Below, in pieces: positions 49,172 to 56,216 of a stretch of 64,000 nucleotides of DNA. Source of the stretch: an uncultured bacterium. GTDB lineage: Bacteria; Actinomycetota; Coriobacteriia; Coriobacteriales; Eggerthellaceae. The stretch lies in contig CAJMPP010000007.1 in NCBI GenBank assembly GCA_905215325.1, positions 4,214-68,213 of the forward strand, written 5' to 3'. A program made the translations under genes and the position numbers. The notes beneath the pieces are model-generated. The model was not told where the DNA came from. It saw nothing but the letters and a program-made list of their open reading frames with translations, and did not search any database. Each line of letters begins with the position of its first letter. Positions within the stretch are counted from its first letter, which is position 1.

Positions 49172-51175
49172 TCACGCTCCTTCGTTTACATCGTCATCTG
49201 CAGCTTCGCTCCCGCCGGCGAACCGGGCTTTTGCGCTCGAAACCCCACCCGCGGGATCGTCAATCTCGTACTCGGGTTGCGGATCGTCGCCGCGATCCGG
49301 GTTTTGCACATCGGCGGAAACCCCGGGCTCACCTGCATTGCGCCCGTCTGCGGCCCGCAAACTGCAAACCTGCCGCGCTTCGCCGTTCCCGGCCTCGCTT
49401 GCAAGGACCGGCGCTGCCGCGCTCGGAAGCGCCACTGCCTCGTCGGAACCCCCTGACGGCAACGCGCGACGGCGAATCATCTGGGGCAACGCCGCATTCA
49501 GCGCAAAATCGGCCACCATGATGCACCAGCCCGCCGCCGCTGCGGCCACCAACGCCATGGAAAGCAAGTGCTGCTGCGCCGCCGCCTCGAAGCGCATGTC
49601 GGCAAGCACCTGCCACAGGGCCGCGAACGTTACCGCAAGGCCCGCCGTGCCGCGCAAAAAGCCCGCTATGGTGCGCGAACCGCCAAAGCGCAACGATAGC
49701 CCCACCAACGCGGGGAACAGCGCCGCAACGGCCACTGCAGCCCCGGGAACACCGTCGGCCACGGCAAAACCCACCGCATCAAGCGACGCCTGCGCCCCGT
49801 TGGCAAGCACGGCCGCCGAGACCGCAACCCCCGCCAATGCCGCCGCCGCGACGCCCTTGCACGCCATACGCACATGAGCCAGCGTGGAATCGGCCACATC
49901 GAGCGCCGACGCGGCAAACCCGCCGGGCACGCACGGCACCAGCGGGCGACCGCAAAACGACCGCTCCACGTTGTCGGCGTAGTGGATGGAGAACGACGAC
50001 AGCGCATCGCGGACCGCCGCGGCGTCAGGGCGATCGGATTGCCCGCGAGCCAGGCAATCGCCCAACACGATACCCAGCTGCTCATCCACAAAGGACAGCG
50101 CCTCGGCAGCCTCCGACACCCCCATCGGCGCGGACAGCTTGTCCTGCGCGTGCTGCACCGCAACCGCCACCTCGGGTTCGCGGGCAAGCGCCTCGAGCAG
50201 CTCGTCGGCTCGGGCGTGCGCCATCACCGCAGCCGGCGCGGGAGCGGCCATCTTCGCGCGATACGGCGAAACGGGCGCCCCATCTTCCCCAACCGTATGC
50301 AGGTCGTAAGGGACGCGCCCGCACGCCAGCTGGTACACCACGCTAGCCGCGGCGTACACGTCGATCGCCGGCGATTTACGCAGCTCGGCCAGGCCCGGGA
50401 TGTCGTCGCTGAGCATCTCGGGCGGCGCGAAATCGGCCGTGGCGCCGCGGAACACGGCGTTCTCGCTGGTGAACGACGTGGAGCGGGGCTCCGACTCGGC
50501 CGACGAGCCGAAGTCGATGAGGTACAGGTCGAACACGCCCTCGTCCACCTGCTGCTCCAAGGACAGCCGCGACGTGCGCACCATGACGTTGCGCGGGCTG
50601 ATGTCGCGGTGCACGAACCCGCCTTCCACATACCCCATGCGCGCCACCAGGTCGAACAGGTCGCGGCCCAGGCGCGCCGCCACCAGCGGGCTCACACGGC
50701 CGCAACCGTCGACGGCAAGCTGCCGCCGCACGCGGTCCAAGGTGATGCCCTCAACCCATTCCATAACGATGCACGGCACCCCATCGACCGTCCCGCGGCC
50801 GTATAGACGGGGAAAGCCCTTCAGCCCCGACAGCAGGATATGGCACTCGTATTCGCGCTCGAACGCGGCACGCGAGGCGCGCACGCGGCGCTCATGATCG
50901 TCCTCGGTTTCGCCATCGCGACGATGCGGAAGCGAAAGCAGCTTGAGCGCCAGGTGCTCGCCCTGGGCGTTGCGCGCGTGCTCCACACGGCCCGTGCCAC
51001 CGCGGTGCCCCTGCCCCTGCGACACGAACAACGTGACGAAACGGCGCACGTAGGACGGCCGATCGGCGTCGGAAAGCGAAAGCGGCGCGCTGAAATCGGC
51101 CACGCGCACCAGGCGCATGCCCTGCACGGCGCCCGACGAGGCCAGCGCGGCGCCCTTGTCCCCAAGCCCGCTCAT
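49172..51175 (-). CDS. Ser/Thr protein kinase with C-terminal membrane segments
   Basis: 667-residue Hanks-type kinase. Gly-rich loop GQGHRGGTG (54-62), ATP lysine K78 in LALKLL, hinge IVMEWVEGITL, catalytic loop H189-RDISPRNVMV, DFG motif D221-FGSS and an APE-like FAPPEML. The kinase domain ends about residue 395; after it come two pairs of hydrophobic segments (about 433-500 and 515-570), then a variable acidic tail. Thus kinase and tail face the cytoplasm and there is no extracellular PASTA domain. The stop is followed by the FHA gene and the start overlaps the upstream gene stop (ATGA). Likely phosphorylates the FHA partner or the upstream membrane protein; that is inference. Confidence 0.87.
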   Translation of the reverse strand: MSGLGDKGAALASSGAVQGMRLVRVADFSAPLSLSDADRPSYVRRFVTLFVSQGQGHRGGTGRVEHARNAQGEHLALKLLSLPHRRDGETEDDHERRVRASRAAFEREYECHILLSGLKGFPRLYGRGTVDGVPCIVMEWVEGITLDRVRRQLAVDGCGRVSPLVAARLGRDLFDLVARMGYVEGGFVHRDISPRNVMVRTSRLSLEQQVDEGVFDLYLIDFGSSAESEPRSTSFTSENAVFRGATADFAPPEMLSDDIPGLAELRKSPAIDVYAAASVVYQLACGRVPYDLHTVGEDGAPVSPYRAKMAAPAPAAVMAHARADELLEALAREPEVAVAVQHAQDKLSAPMGVSEAAEALSFVDEQLGIVLGDCLARGQSDRPDAAAVRDALSSFSIHYADNVERSFCGRPLVPCVPGGFAASALDVADSTLAHVRMACKGVAAAALAGVAVSAAVLANGAQASLDAVGFAVADGVPGAAVAVAALFPALVGLSLRFGGSRTIAGFLRGTAGLAVTFAALWQVLADMRFEAAAQQHLLSMALVAAAAAGWCIMVADFALNAALPQMIRRRALPSGGSDEAVALPSAAAPVLASEAGNGEARQVCSLRAADGRNAGEPGVSADVQNPDRGDDPQPEYEIDDPAGGVSSAKARFAGGSEAADDDVNEGA

Positions 51176-52551
51176 AAGCTGATGCTCGCTAACGTCTCGT
51201 TCAGGCGCGCCGCCGCCACGCTGCCGGAAGCGCCCTGATCGGCGCGAACGGGTTCCATCCAGCGATCAACCCCTTCCGCCGGGTTATCGTATTCCAGGTT
51301 CAGCTGCCACGCGTCGTAGATGACGGTCAGGTACTGGTCCAACGCAATGTAGGCGCGCTGAAGGTTGCCTTTCTGCTCCTGCCAACGCGAGCCTTCGGCG
51401 AACGCGCTCGAATTGCGCAGCAGCAGGAAGTCCGTGAGCGTTTGGCTGTCTATGGCCGCGCACTCGTTGTAGTCGCTTTGGCGAAGGGAGCGCGATGCGC
51501 TCATGCAGTCGTTGTTGAACGCCGCCACGGCGTTGTTCAGGCGCACAACATAGGCGTTCACGCGAGCCTGATGGTCCACCAGCACGGCATACGCCGCCGC
51601 CTCCTGCTCGGCCGTAGGGCCGGCGGGCGCAGGTGCGGAACCGGAGCCGCCGGCGCTTCCCGAACCCGATCCCGAACCGCTCGCGTCACCCGACGCGCTA
51701 CCCGAACCGCCCGAGCCGGAGCCGCCCGAGCCGGAACCAGACGCGGATCCGCCTCCCGCAGACCCCGCGCCCGCCTGCGAGGAGCTGCCCGAAGACGCAG
51801 AGCCCGACGACGAGCCAGACCCCAGCGCAGCCGAGGCGCCGCCGGCGATCTGCTGGGCACGGGTGAACGACGAATCCACTGAGGAAGCCCCGGATGCCCC
51901 GGTCAGCGAAACGACGCCAAGCATACCGGAGCTCGACCCAAGGCCCAAAGCAGCCGCGGCATCGGGCGCAGCGGCGTCGGCCTTCGACCCTTCGGTCGTC
52001 AAGGGACCCGCTGCGCGCGTCGAGCTCGCAGGGCCGGCCTGGACCTCGCGCATCTGGTCGTCAAGCCACAGCGCCGACTCAAGCGGGATCACCACCGTGC
52101 TGGGCTTGTCGCCGGCAACCACGGCCGGGATTGTGGACACGTAACCGCCGACGCCTGCAACCATCAGGGCGAACGACGCGGCCGAAAGCGCCATCATGGG
52201 ACGGGTGATGCCGGGCTTCCACCGCAGCCTGCGCGCGCGGCGCGCAGGGCGGTCGGTCGCGGCGAACGTGGGCGTGGGGCTAGGGGAAGGGCTGACGGCG
52301 CGTCCATTGGGCGTCGGCTGCTTAGCGGGCGCCTGAGAGCGCGCAACATCAGCGGCAGCCAAATCCGCTGCGTCGCCGGCGGTCGGGTCCGACGCATCAT
52401 CGACGGCCGAATCCGACATATCATCGATTGCCAGGTCTGCCGTATCTTCGGTGACCAAGTCCGTCGCGTCGCCAGCCGCCAAATCCGCGGCATCGTTGGT
52501 GGCCAGATCCGCCGTATCGCGCTCGTCGTCATGCGCGTTCTGCTCCGCCAT
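51172..52551 (-). CDS. Single-pass membrane protein with octapeptide and Gly/Ser-rich repeats
   Basis: 459-residue protein of unknown function. Residues 10-70 are an acidic degenerate octad repeat (D-x-x-D-L-A-x-x: DTADLATN, DAADLAAG, DATDLVTE); then a Pro/Arg-rich stretch, one transmembrane helix (about 118-140, MMALSAASFALMVAGVGGYV), and an extracytoplasmic part with a Gly/Ser-rich stalk (about 235-310) ending in a helical domain (AAYAVLVDHQARVNAYVVRL...). The start at 52551 follows AAAGGAGG. First gene of a three-gene operon with the kinase and FHA protein; its cytoplasmic Asp/Thr/Ser repeats could be kinase targets and the outer domain a sensor. Confidence 0.75.
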   Translation of the reverse strand: MAEQNAHDDERDTADLATNDAADLAAGDATDLVTEDTADLAIDDMSDSAVDDASDPTAGDAADLAAADVARSQAPAKQPTPNGRAVSPSPSPTPTFAATDRPARRARRLRWKPGITRPMMALSAASFALMVAGVGGYVSTIPAVVAGDKPSTVVIPLESALWLDDQMREVQAGPASSTRAAGPLTTEGSKADAAAPDAAAALGLGSSSGMLGVVSLTGASGASSVDSSFTRAQQIAGGASAALGSGSSSGSASSGSSSQAGAGSAGGGSASGSGSGGSGSGGSGSASGDASGSGSGSGSAGGSGSAPAPAGPTAEQEAAAYAVLVDHQARVNAYVVRLNNAVAAFNNDCMSASRSLRQSDYNECAAIDSQTLTDFLLLRNSSAFAEGSRWQEQKGNLQRAYIALDQYLTVIYDAWQLNLEYDNPAEGVDRWMEPVRADQGASGSVAAARLNETLASISL

Positions 52552-52590
52552 CGCCTTCCCTCCTTTCCCCGTTCGTCTCAAAAGTCGCCG

Positions 52591-53052
52591 TTATGCCAAG
52601 CCGGGCCAGTTTTGCTGGCGCAAAGCCTCGTATGCGGCTATTGCAACTGAATTGCTTAAGTTTAAGCTGCGCATGCCGTCGCGCATAGGGATGCGCACGC
52701 AGGCGGACTCGAAGCGCTGCATAACGGCCTCGTCGAGCCCGCGGCTTTCGCGCCCGAACACCAGCCATGCGTCCGGCCCGTACGAAACGTCGGCGAAGCT
52801 GCGTTGCACGTGCCCCGTGAACAGGTGCAGCTCATCGGCGGCGTGGGCCTCGAAGAACTCGTCGGCGCACGACCAGCGCACGATGTCGACATCGTCCCAG
52901 TAGTCGCACCCCGCGCGGGCAAGGTTGCGCTGCGTGACGGCGAAACCCATGGGCTCCACCAGATGCAACCGCGCGCCGATGCACGCGCACGTGCGCGCCA
53001 CGTTCCCCGTGTTCTGCGGGATCTCAGGCTCCACCAACACGATGTTGAGCAT
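52591..53052 (-). CDS. trmL: tRNA (cytidine/uridine-2'-O-)-methyltransferase TrmL
   Basis: 153-residue SPOUT methyltransferase modifying the wobble ribose of tRNA-Leu. N-terminal NIVLVEPEIPQNTGNVARTC, GRESRGLDEAV and the C-terminal knot segment IPMRDGMRSLNLSNSVAIAAYEALRQ are intact. The start at 53052 (MLNIVLVEPEIPQN) agrees with the family and has GAAAGG upstream; 18 extra upstream codons are discarded. Stand-alone. Confidence 0.94.
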   Translation of the reverse strand: MLNIVLVEPEIPQNTGNVARTCACIGARLHLVEPMGFAVTQRNLARAGCDYWDDVDIVRWSCADEFFEAHAADELHLFTGHVQRSFADVSYGPDAWLVFGRESRGLDEAVMQRFESACVRIPMRDGMRSLNLSNSVAIAAYEALRQQNWPGLA

Positions 53053-53294
53053 CCTTACAACCTTTCGTTCGAACAACCCGACTTTTGCACGCCTGCAGTC
53101 TCCCACTGCCGCGCGCTTACCTGTTCACGCCATTCGGCAGCCGCGATGCACCGGCATCCACAGCATGGCGCCCGCAGCTTCCCGCCGTTGCGCACCCGCC
53201 TTTTCAAGCCCGCAGGCGCCGCAACCCCAAATGACCGAGCCCTGACAGCGGCAAGCGCCGCCGGTCGCACAATCGCAAGCTCGGCGCAGCGCCT

Positions 53295-55379
53295 CTACAC
53301 TCCCATGGCCTCGACCTGCTTGGCCATCTCCTCTTCGAGCTCTTCGTTCAACATGAACCATTCCTCCTCGGCGGCGGCCAGGCGCTGCTTGAGCTTGGAG
53401 TGCTCGGCGACGGCATCCGACGACGCATCCTCGTTGATGTAGAAGTCGGGGTCGGCCATCTTCGCCAAAAGCTCCTCCATGCGGGCGTTGTCGCGCTCCA
53501 TCTGCTTGTCGAGCTCGGCGATGCGCTTGCGGTGGTTCTTCAGCGCGGCGTAGGCGCGGTTGCGCGCCTCTGCCTCGCGACGCTTCTGCTCCTTGGTCTT
53601 CGGCGAGCTGCCGCGCTTGGCCGTCAGCTCTCCCGAGGCGGCAGGCGCAGGCGAAGCAGGCACAGCAGGCGCGGAAGAGCCGCTCTTCGACGCCCTCCCC
53701 TTCCCCGACCTGCCCTTTCCGGCGGGCTTGCGCTCCATCAGCTCGTCGACCAGCGACTCGTCGGTGGGCTCGGGCCCGTCGAGCTGGCCGGACTTGAACA
53801 AGTAGTAGTCATAATCGCCGTCGTAGACGGTGACCTTGCCGGGCTTCACCTCGACGATGCGGTTCGCGATGCTGCGGATGAGGTGGCGGTCGTGCGTGAT
53901 GAGAAGGATAGTGCCCTCGAAACGGTTGAGCGCCTGTTCGAGCACGTCGGCGCTGGCGATGTCCAGGTGGTTGGTAGGCTCGTCAAGGCACAGCAGCGGC
54001 TTGGGCGCCACGAGCATCTTCGCCAGCGCCAAGCGGCCCTTCTCGCCGCCGGAGAGCACGCTGACCTTCTTCTCGACGGCGTCGCCCTCGAACAGGAAGG
54101 CGCCCAGCAGGCTGCGCACCTGGCTGATGTTCCAACCCGGCGCCACGTGGTCGAGCTCCTCGAACACGGTGTTGCCCGCGTGCAGCTCCTCCAGCTGGTG
54201 CTGCGCGTAGTACGTCAGCGCCACGTGCACGCCGTAGTCGATGGTGCCGGCGTCGGGCTTCATGACGCCCGCGATCATCTTCATGAGCGTGGATTTGCCC
54301 GCGCCGTTGGGGCCCACAAGCGCCACCTTGTCGCCGCGGTACATGGTGAAGTCGAAGTTGTCGTAGACGCGCTTGTCGCCGAAGGCCTTCACCAGGCCGC
54401 GGCAGCGCACCACCTCGTCGCCGGTGCGCGGCGGCTGCACAAAGTTGAAGTGGATGGGCTTCTTCTCCTCGGGAATCTCGATGAGCTCCTCTTTCAGGCG
54501 CTCAAGGCGTTGTGCGCGCTCCTGGGCCTGGCGGGCCTTGGTGGCCTTGTAGCGGAAGCGCTCGACGAAGTCCTCCAGGTGCTTCATCTCCTCAAGCTGC
54601 TTGGTGCGCTGCTGGCGCAGACGCTCGATGCGCTCCTCGCGCGCCTTGAGGTACGCGGAATAGTTGCCCTTGTATAGGTTGACGCGGCCGTTGGCCACCT
54701 CGGCAACGCGGTCGATCATGTTGTCCATGAACTCGCGGTCGTGGCTGACCACGATGACAGTGCCCTCGTAGCCGCGCAAAAAGCCCTCGAGCCACTTCAC
54801 CGACTCAAGATCCAGGTGGTTTGTGGGCTCGTCGAGCATGAGCACCTCGGGATTGCGGACTAGCAGCTTAGCCAGCGCGATACGCATCTGCCAGCCGCCG
54901 GAGAAGTTCGTGGTGGCCTGCTTGATGTCGCCTTCCTTGAATCCCAGGCCGAACAGCACCCCGCGGACCTTTGCCTCGATGGTGTAGCCGCCCAGCATCT
55001 CGTAGGCGTCGCGCGCACGGCCGGCTGCGGCAAGCTGGCGCTCGGTGGGGTTGTCGCCCAGCGACTCCTCCAGCTCGCGCAGGCGCTGCTCGGCTTCCAA
55101 GATCTCCACCTGCGAGGACATGACCTCCTCGAAGATGGGGCGATCGGGCATCTCGATGGCTTCCTGCTCCAGGTAGCCCACACGGGCGCCCCTCGCGAAC
55201 AGGATGCGGCCCTCGTCGGCGTCCTCGCGGCCGCTGATGATGTTGAGCATGGTGGTTTTGCCGGCGCCGTTGGGGCCTACGAGCGCCAGGCGGTCGTATT
55301 CCTCCAGCTTGAACGTGACGTCGGAAAACAGCGTGCGCCCGCCGAACGACTTCGACAGATGCTCAACCTGCATGATCAT
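53295..55379 (-). CDS. ABC-F family ribosome-associated ATPase
   Basis: 694-residue soluble protein with two ABC ATPase domains and no membrane part. Walker A GPNGAGKTT (about 35) and GPNGAGKST (about 345); signature NFSGGWQMRIALAKLL and LSGGEKGRLALAKML; Walker B plus catalytic Glu LMLDEPTNHLDLES and LCLDEPTNHLDIAS. Between them lies the ABC-F linker (ERIERLRQQRTKQLEEMKHLE). A C-terminal extension (540-694) has a Lys/Ser/Ala-rich stretch and a coiled coil. Likely a translation factor of the Uup/YdiF/EttA group; antibiotic-resistance function is possible but not indicated. ATG at 55379 follows AAAGGAG. Confidence 0.93.
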   Translation of the reverse strand: MIMQVEHLSKSFGGRTLFSDVTFKLEEYDRLALVGPNGAGKTTMLNIISGREDADEGRILFARGARVGYLEQEAIEMPDRPIFEEVMSSQVEILEAEQRLRELEESLGDNPTERQLAAAGRARDAYEMLGGYTIEAKVRGVLFGLGFKEGDIKQATTNFSGGWQMRIALAKLLVRNPEVLMLDEPTNHLDLESVKWLEGFLRGYEGTVIVVSHDREFMDNMIDRVAEVANGRVNLYKGNYSAYLKAREERIERLRQQRTKQLEEMKHLEDFVERFRYKATKARQAQERAQRLERLKEELIEIPEEKKPIHFNFVQPPRTGDEVVRCRGLVKAFGDKRVYDNFDFTMYRGDKVALVGPNGAGKSTLMKMIAGVMKPDAGTIDYGVHVALTYYAQHQLEELHAGNTVFEELDHVAPGWNISQVRSLLGAFLFEGDAVEKKVSVLSGGEKGRLALAKMLVAPKPLLCLDEPTNHLDIASADVLEQALNRFEGTILLITHDRHLIRSIANRIVEVKPGKVTVYDGDYDYYLFKSGQLDGPEPTDESLVDELMERKPAGKGRSGKGRASKSGSSAPAVPASPAPAASGELTAKRGSSPKTKEQKRREAEARNRAYAALKNHRKRIAELDKQMERDNARMEELLAKMADPDFYINEDASSDAVAEHSKLKQRLAAAEEEWFMLNEELEEEMAKQVEAMGV

Positions 55380-55532
55380 GGTGCGACAACTCCTTTAGCG
55401 CTAAAACGAACCTACGCGAAGGGAGCGGGCAGCCGACACCGAGAAATGAACGCAAAAACGGACGCCCCCGCAGAGAGGGAGATCGTGCCCCCCGCAAACG
55501 GGGAAGCCGTCTGCGAGACCCCTTTCGAGGCG

Positions 55533-55682
55533 ATCCGCTCGGGATGACCCATCCCGCACAATCCGCTCGAAGGGAATCCTCTCGGAGATTCGTCCAGGAG
55601 AATCCTCTCAAGCTGATCCGTTTAAGGTGATTCGTCCAAGCTAATCCGTCTAAGGTGGATCAGCCTGAGGGAATCCGTTCAA
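55533..55682. repeat. Degenerate 14-bp tandem array
   Basis: From 55561 to 55682 nine consecutive units of 12-15 bp begin AT(C/T)C: for example ATTCGTCCAGGAGA, ATCCTCTCAAGCTG, ATCCGTTTAAGGTG, ATTCGTCCAAGCTA, ATCCGTCTAAGGTG. Related units extend upstream to about 55533. It fills the space between the ABC-F gene promoter side and the tRNA-Asn terminator. No frame is maintained. Confidence 0.75.
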
Positions 55683-55718
55683 ATAAAAAAGAACCGCCAA
55701 CTTGCGCTGGCGGTTCTT
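55682..55718 (-). terminator. Terminator of tRNA-Asn
   Basis: On the minus strand AAGAACCGCCA, 8-nt loop, TGGCGGTTCTT then TTTTATTT: a classical intrinsic terminator 10 bp after the tRNA CCA end. Confidence 0.93.
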
Positions 55719-55727
55719 GGAGCTTCA

Positions 55728-55802
55728 TGGCTCCCCGGGTAGGATTCGAACCTACAACCCTCCGGTTAACAGCCGGATGCTCTGCCGTTGAGCTACCGAG
55801 GA
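55728..55802 (-). tRNA. tRNA-Asn (GTT)
   Basis: 75 nt including an encoded CCA. Acceptor TCCTCGG pairs with CCGGGGA; anticodon stem TCCGG/CCGGA encloses CTGTTAA, anticodon GTT; T arm GTAGG-TTCGAAT-CCTAC is canonical. Promoter and terminator flank it tightly, so it is a single-gene transcript. Confidence 0.97.
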
Positions 55803-55841
55803 ATTTCTTCGGTGCGCTTCGTTTCCTTGGCGCAAGAAAGT

Positions 55842-55869
55842 ATTATAGACATTTCAATTTTCGGCGCAA
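55842..55869 (-). promoter_or_regulatory. Promoter of tRNA-Asn
   Basis: Minus strand TTGCGC (complement of 55864-55869), 16-bp spacer, perfect TATAAT (complement of 55842-55847), about 40 bp before the mature tRNA 5' end. Confidence 0.75.
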
Positions 55870-55959
55870 CCCCCTTTTTCAAAAATTTTTTCAGCAGCCC
55901 ATTTCGGGGGGTGCGCTTGATTTGCAAGTTCATCCGGACGCTTCGATTTCGTTATCGAA

Positions 55960-56040
55960 CTCAGCCGGACATGTACGGCTGAGTCTGGGAAAGTGCCTTT
56001 CCGGAGGCGAGGGCGCAGGGCCCTCCCGAAAAGAAGGAGG
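55960..56040 (+). other. Three consecutive hairpins followed by a strong ribosome-binding site
   Basis: Perfect stems CTCAGCCG/CGGCTGAG (55960-55983), GGAAAG/CTTTCC (55988-56002) and GAGGGC/GCCCTC (56009-56025), then AAGAAGGAGG four bp before an ATG at 56045. The frame behind that ATG is 80 codons of low-complexity basic sequence overlapping the end of the gene on the other strand, so a gene is doubtful. It may be the leader of a decayed gene. Confidence 0.4.
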
Positions 56041-56216
56041 CATCATGAGGAAGGAACTCGATTCGCAAGCGCATGCCCCGCTTCGCCGTACGATAACGCA
56101 ACCGCACCCTTCGCCACACTGCGACGCGACGCCAGCCGCCAGGCCACGGGCGCCCACCCGGCGAGCCGGCGCCCAAGCGCCACGCCGAGGACAGGCACCA
56201 CGCACCACCACAGGCC

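Noticed and set aside
55561..55682. Possible CRISPR array (14-bp tandem units)
   Set aside because: Units are contiguous and degenerate, with no unique spacers and no cas genes in the window.
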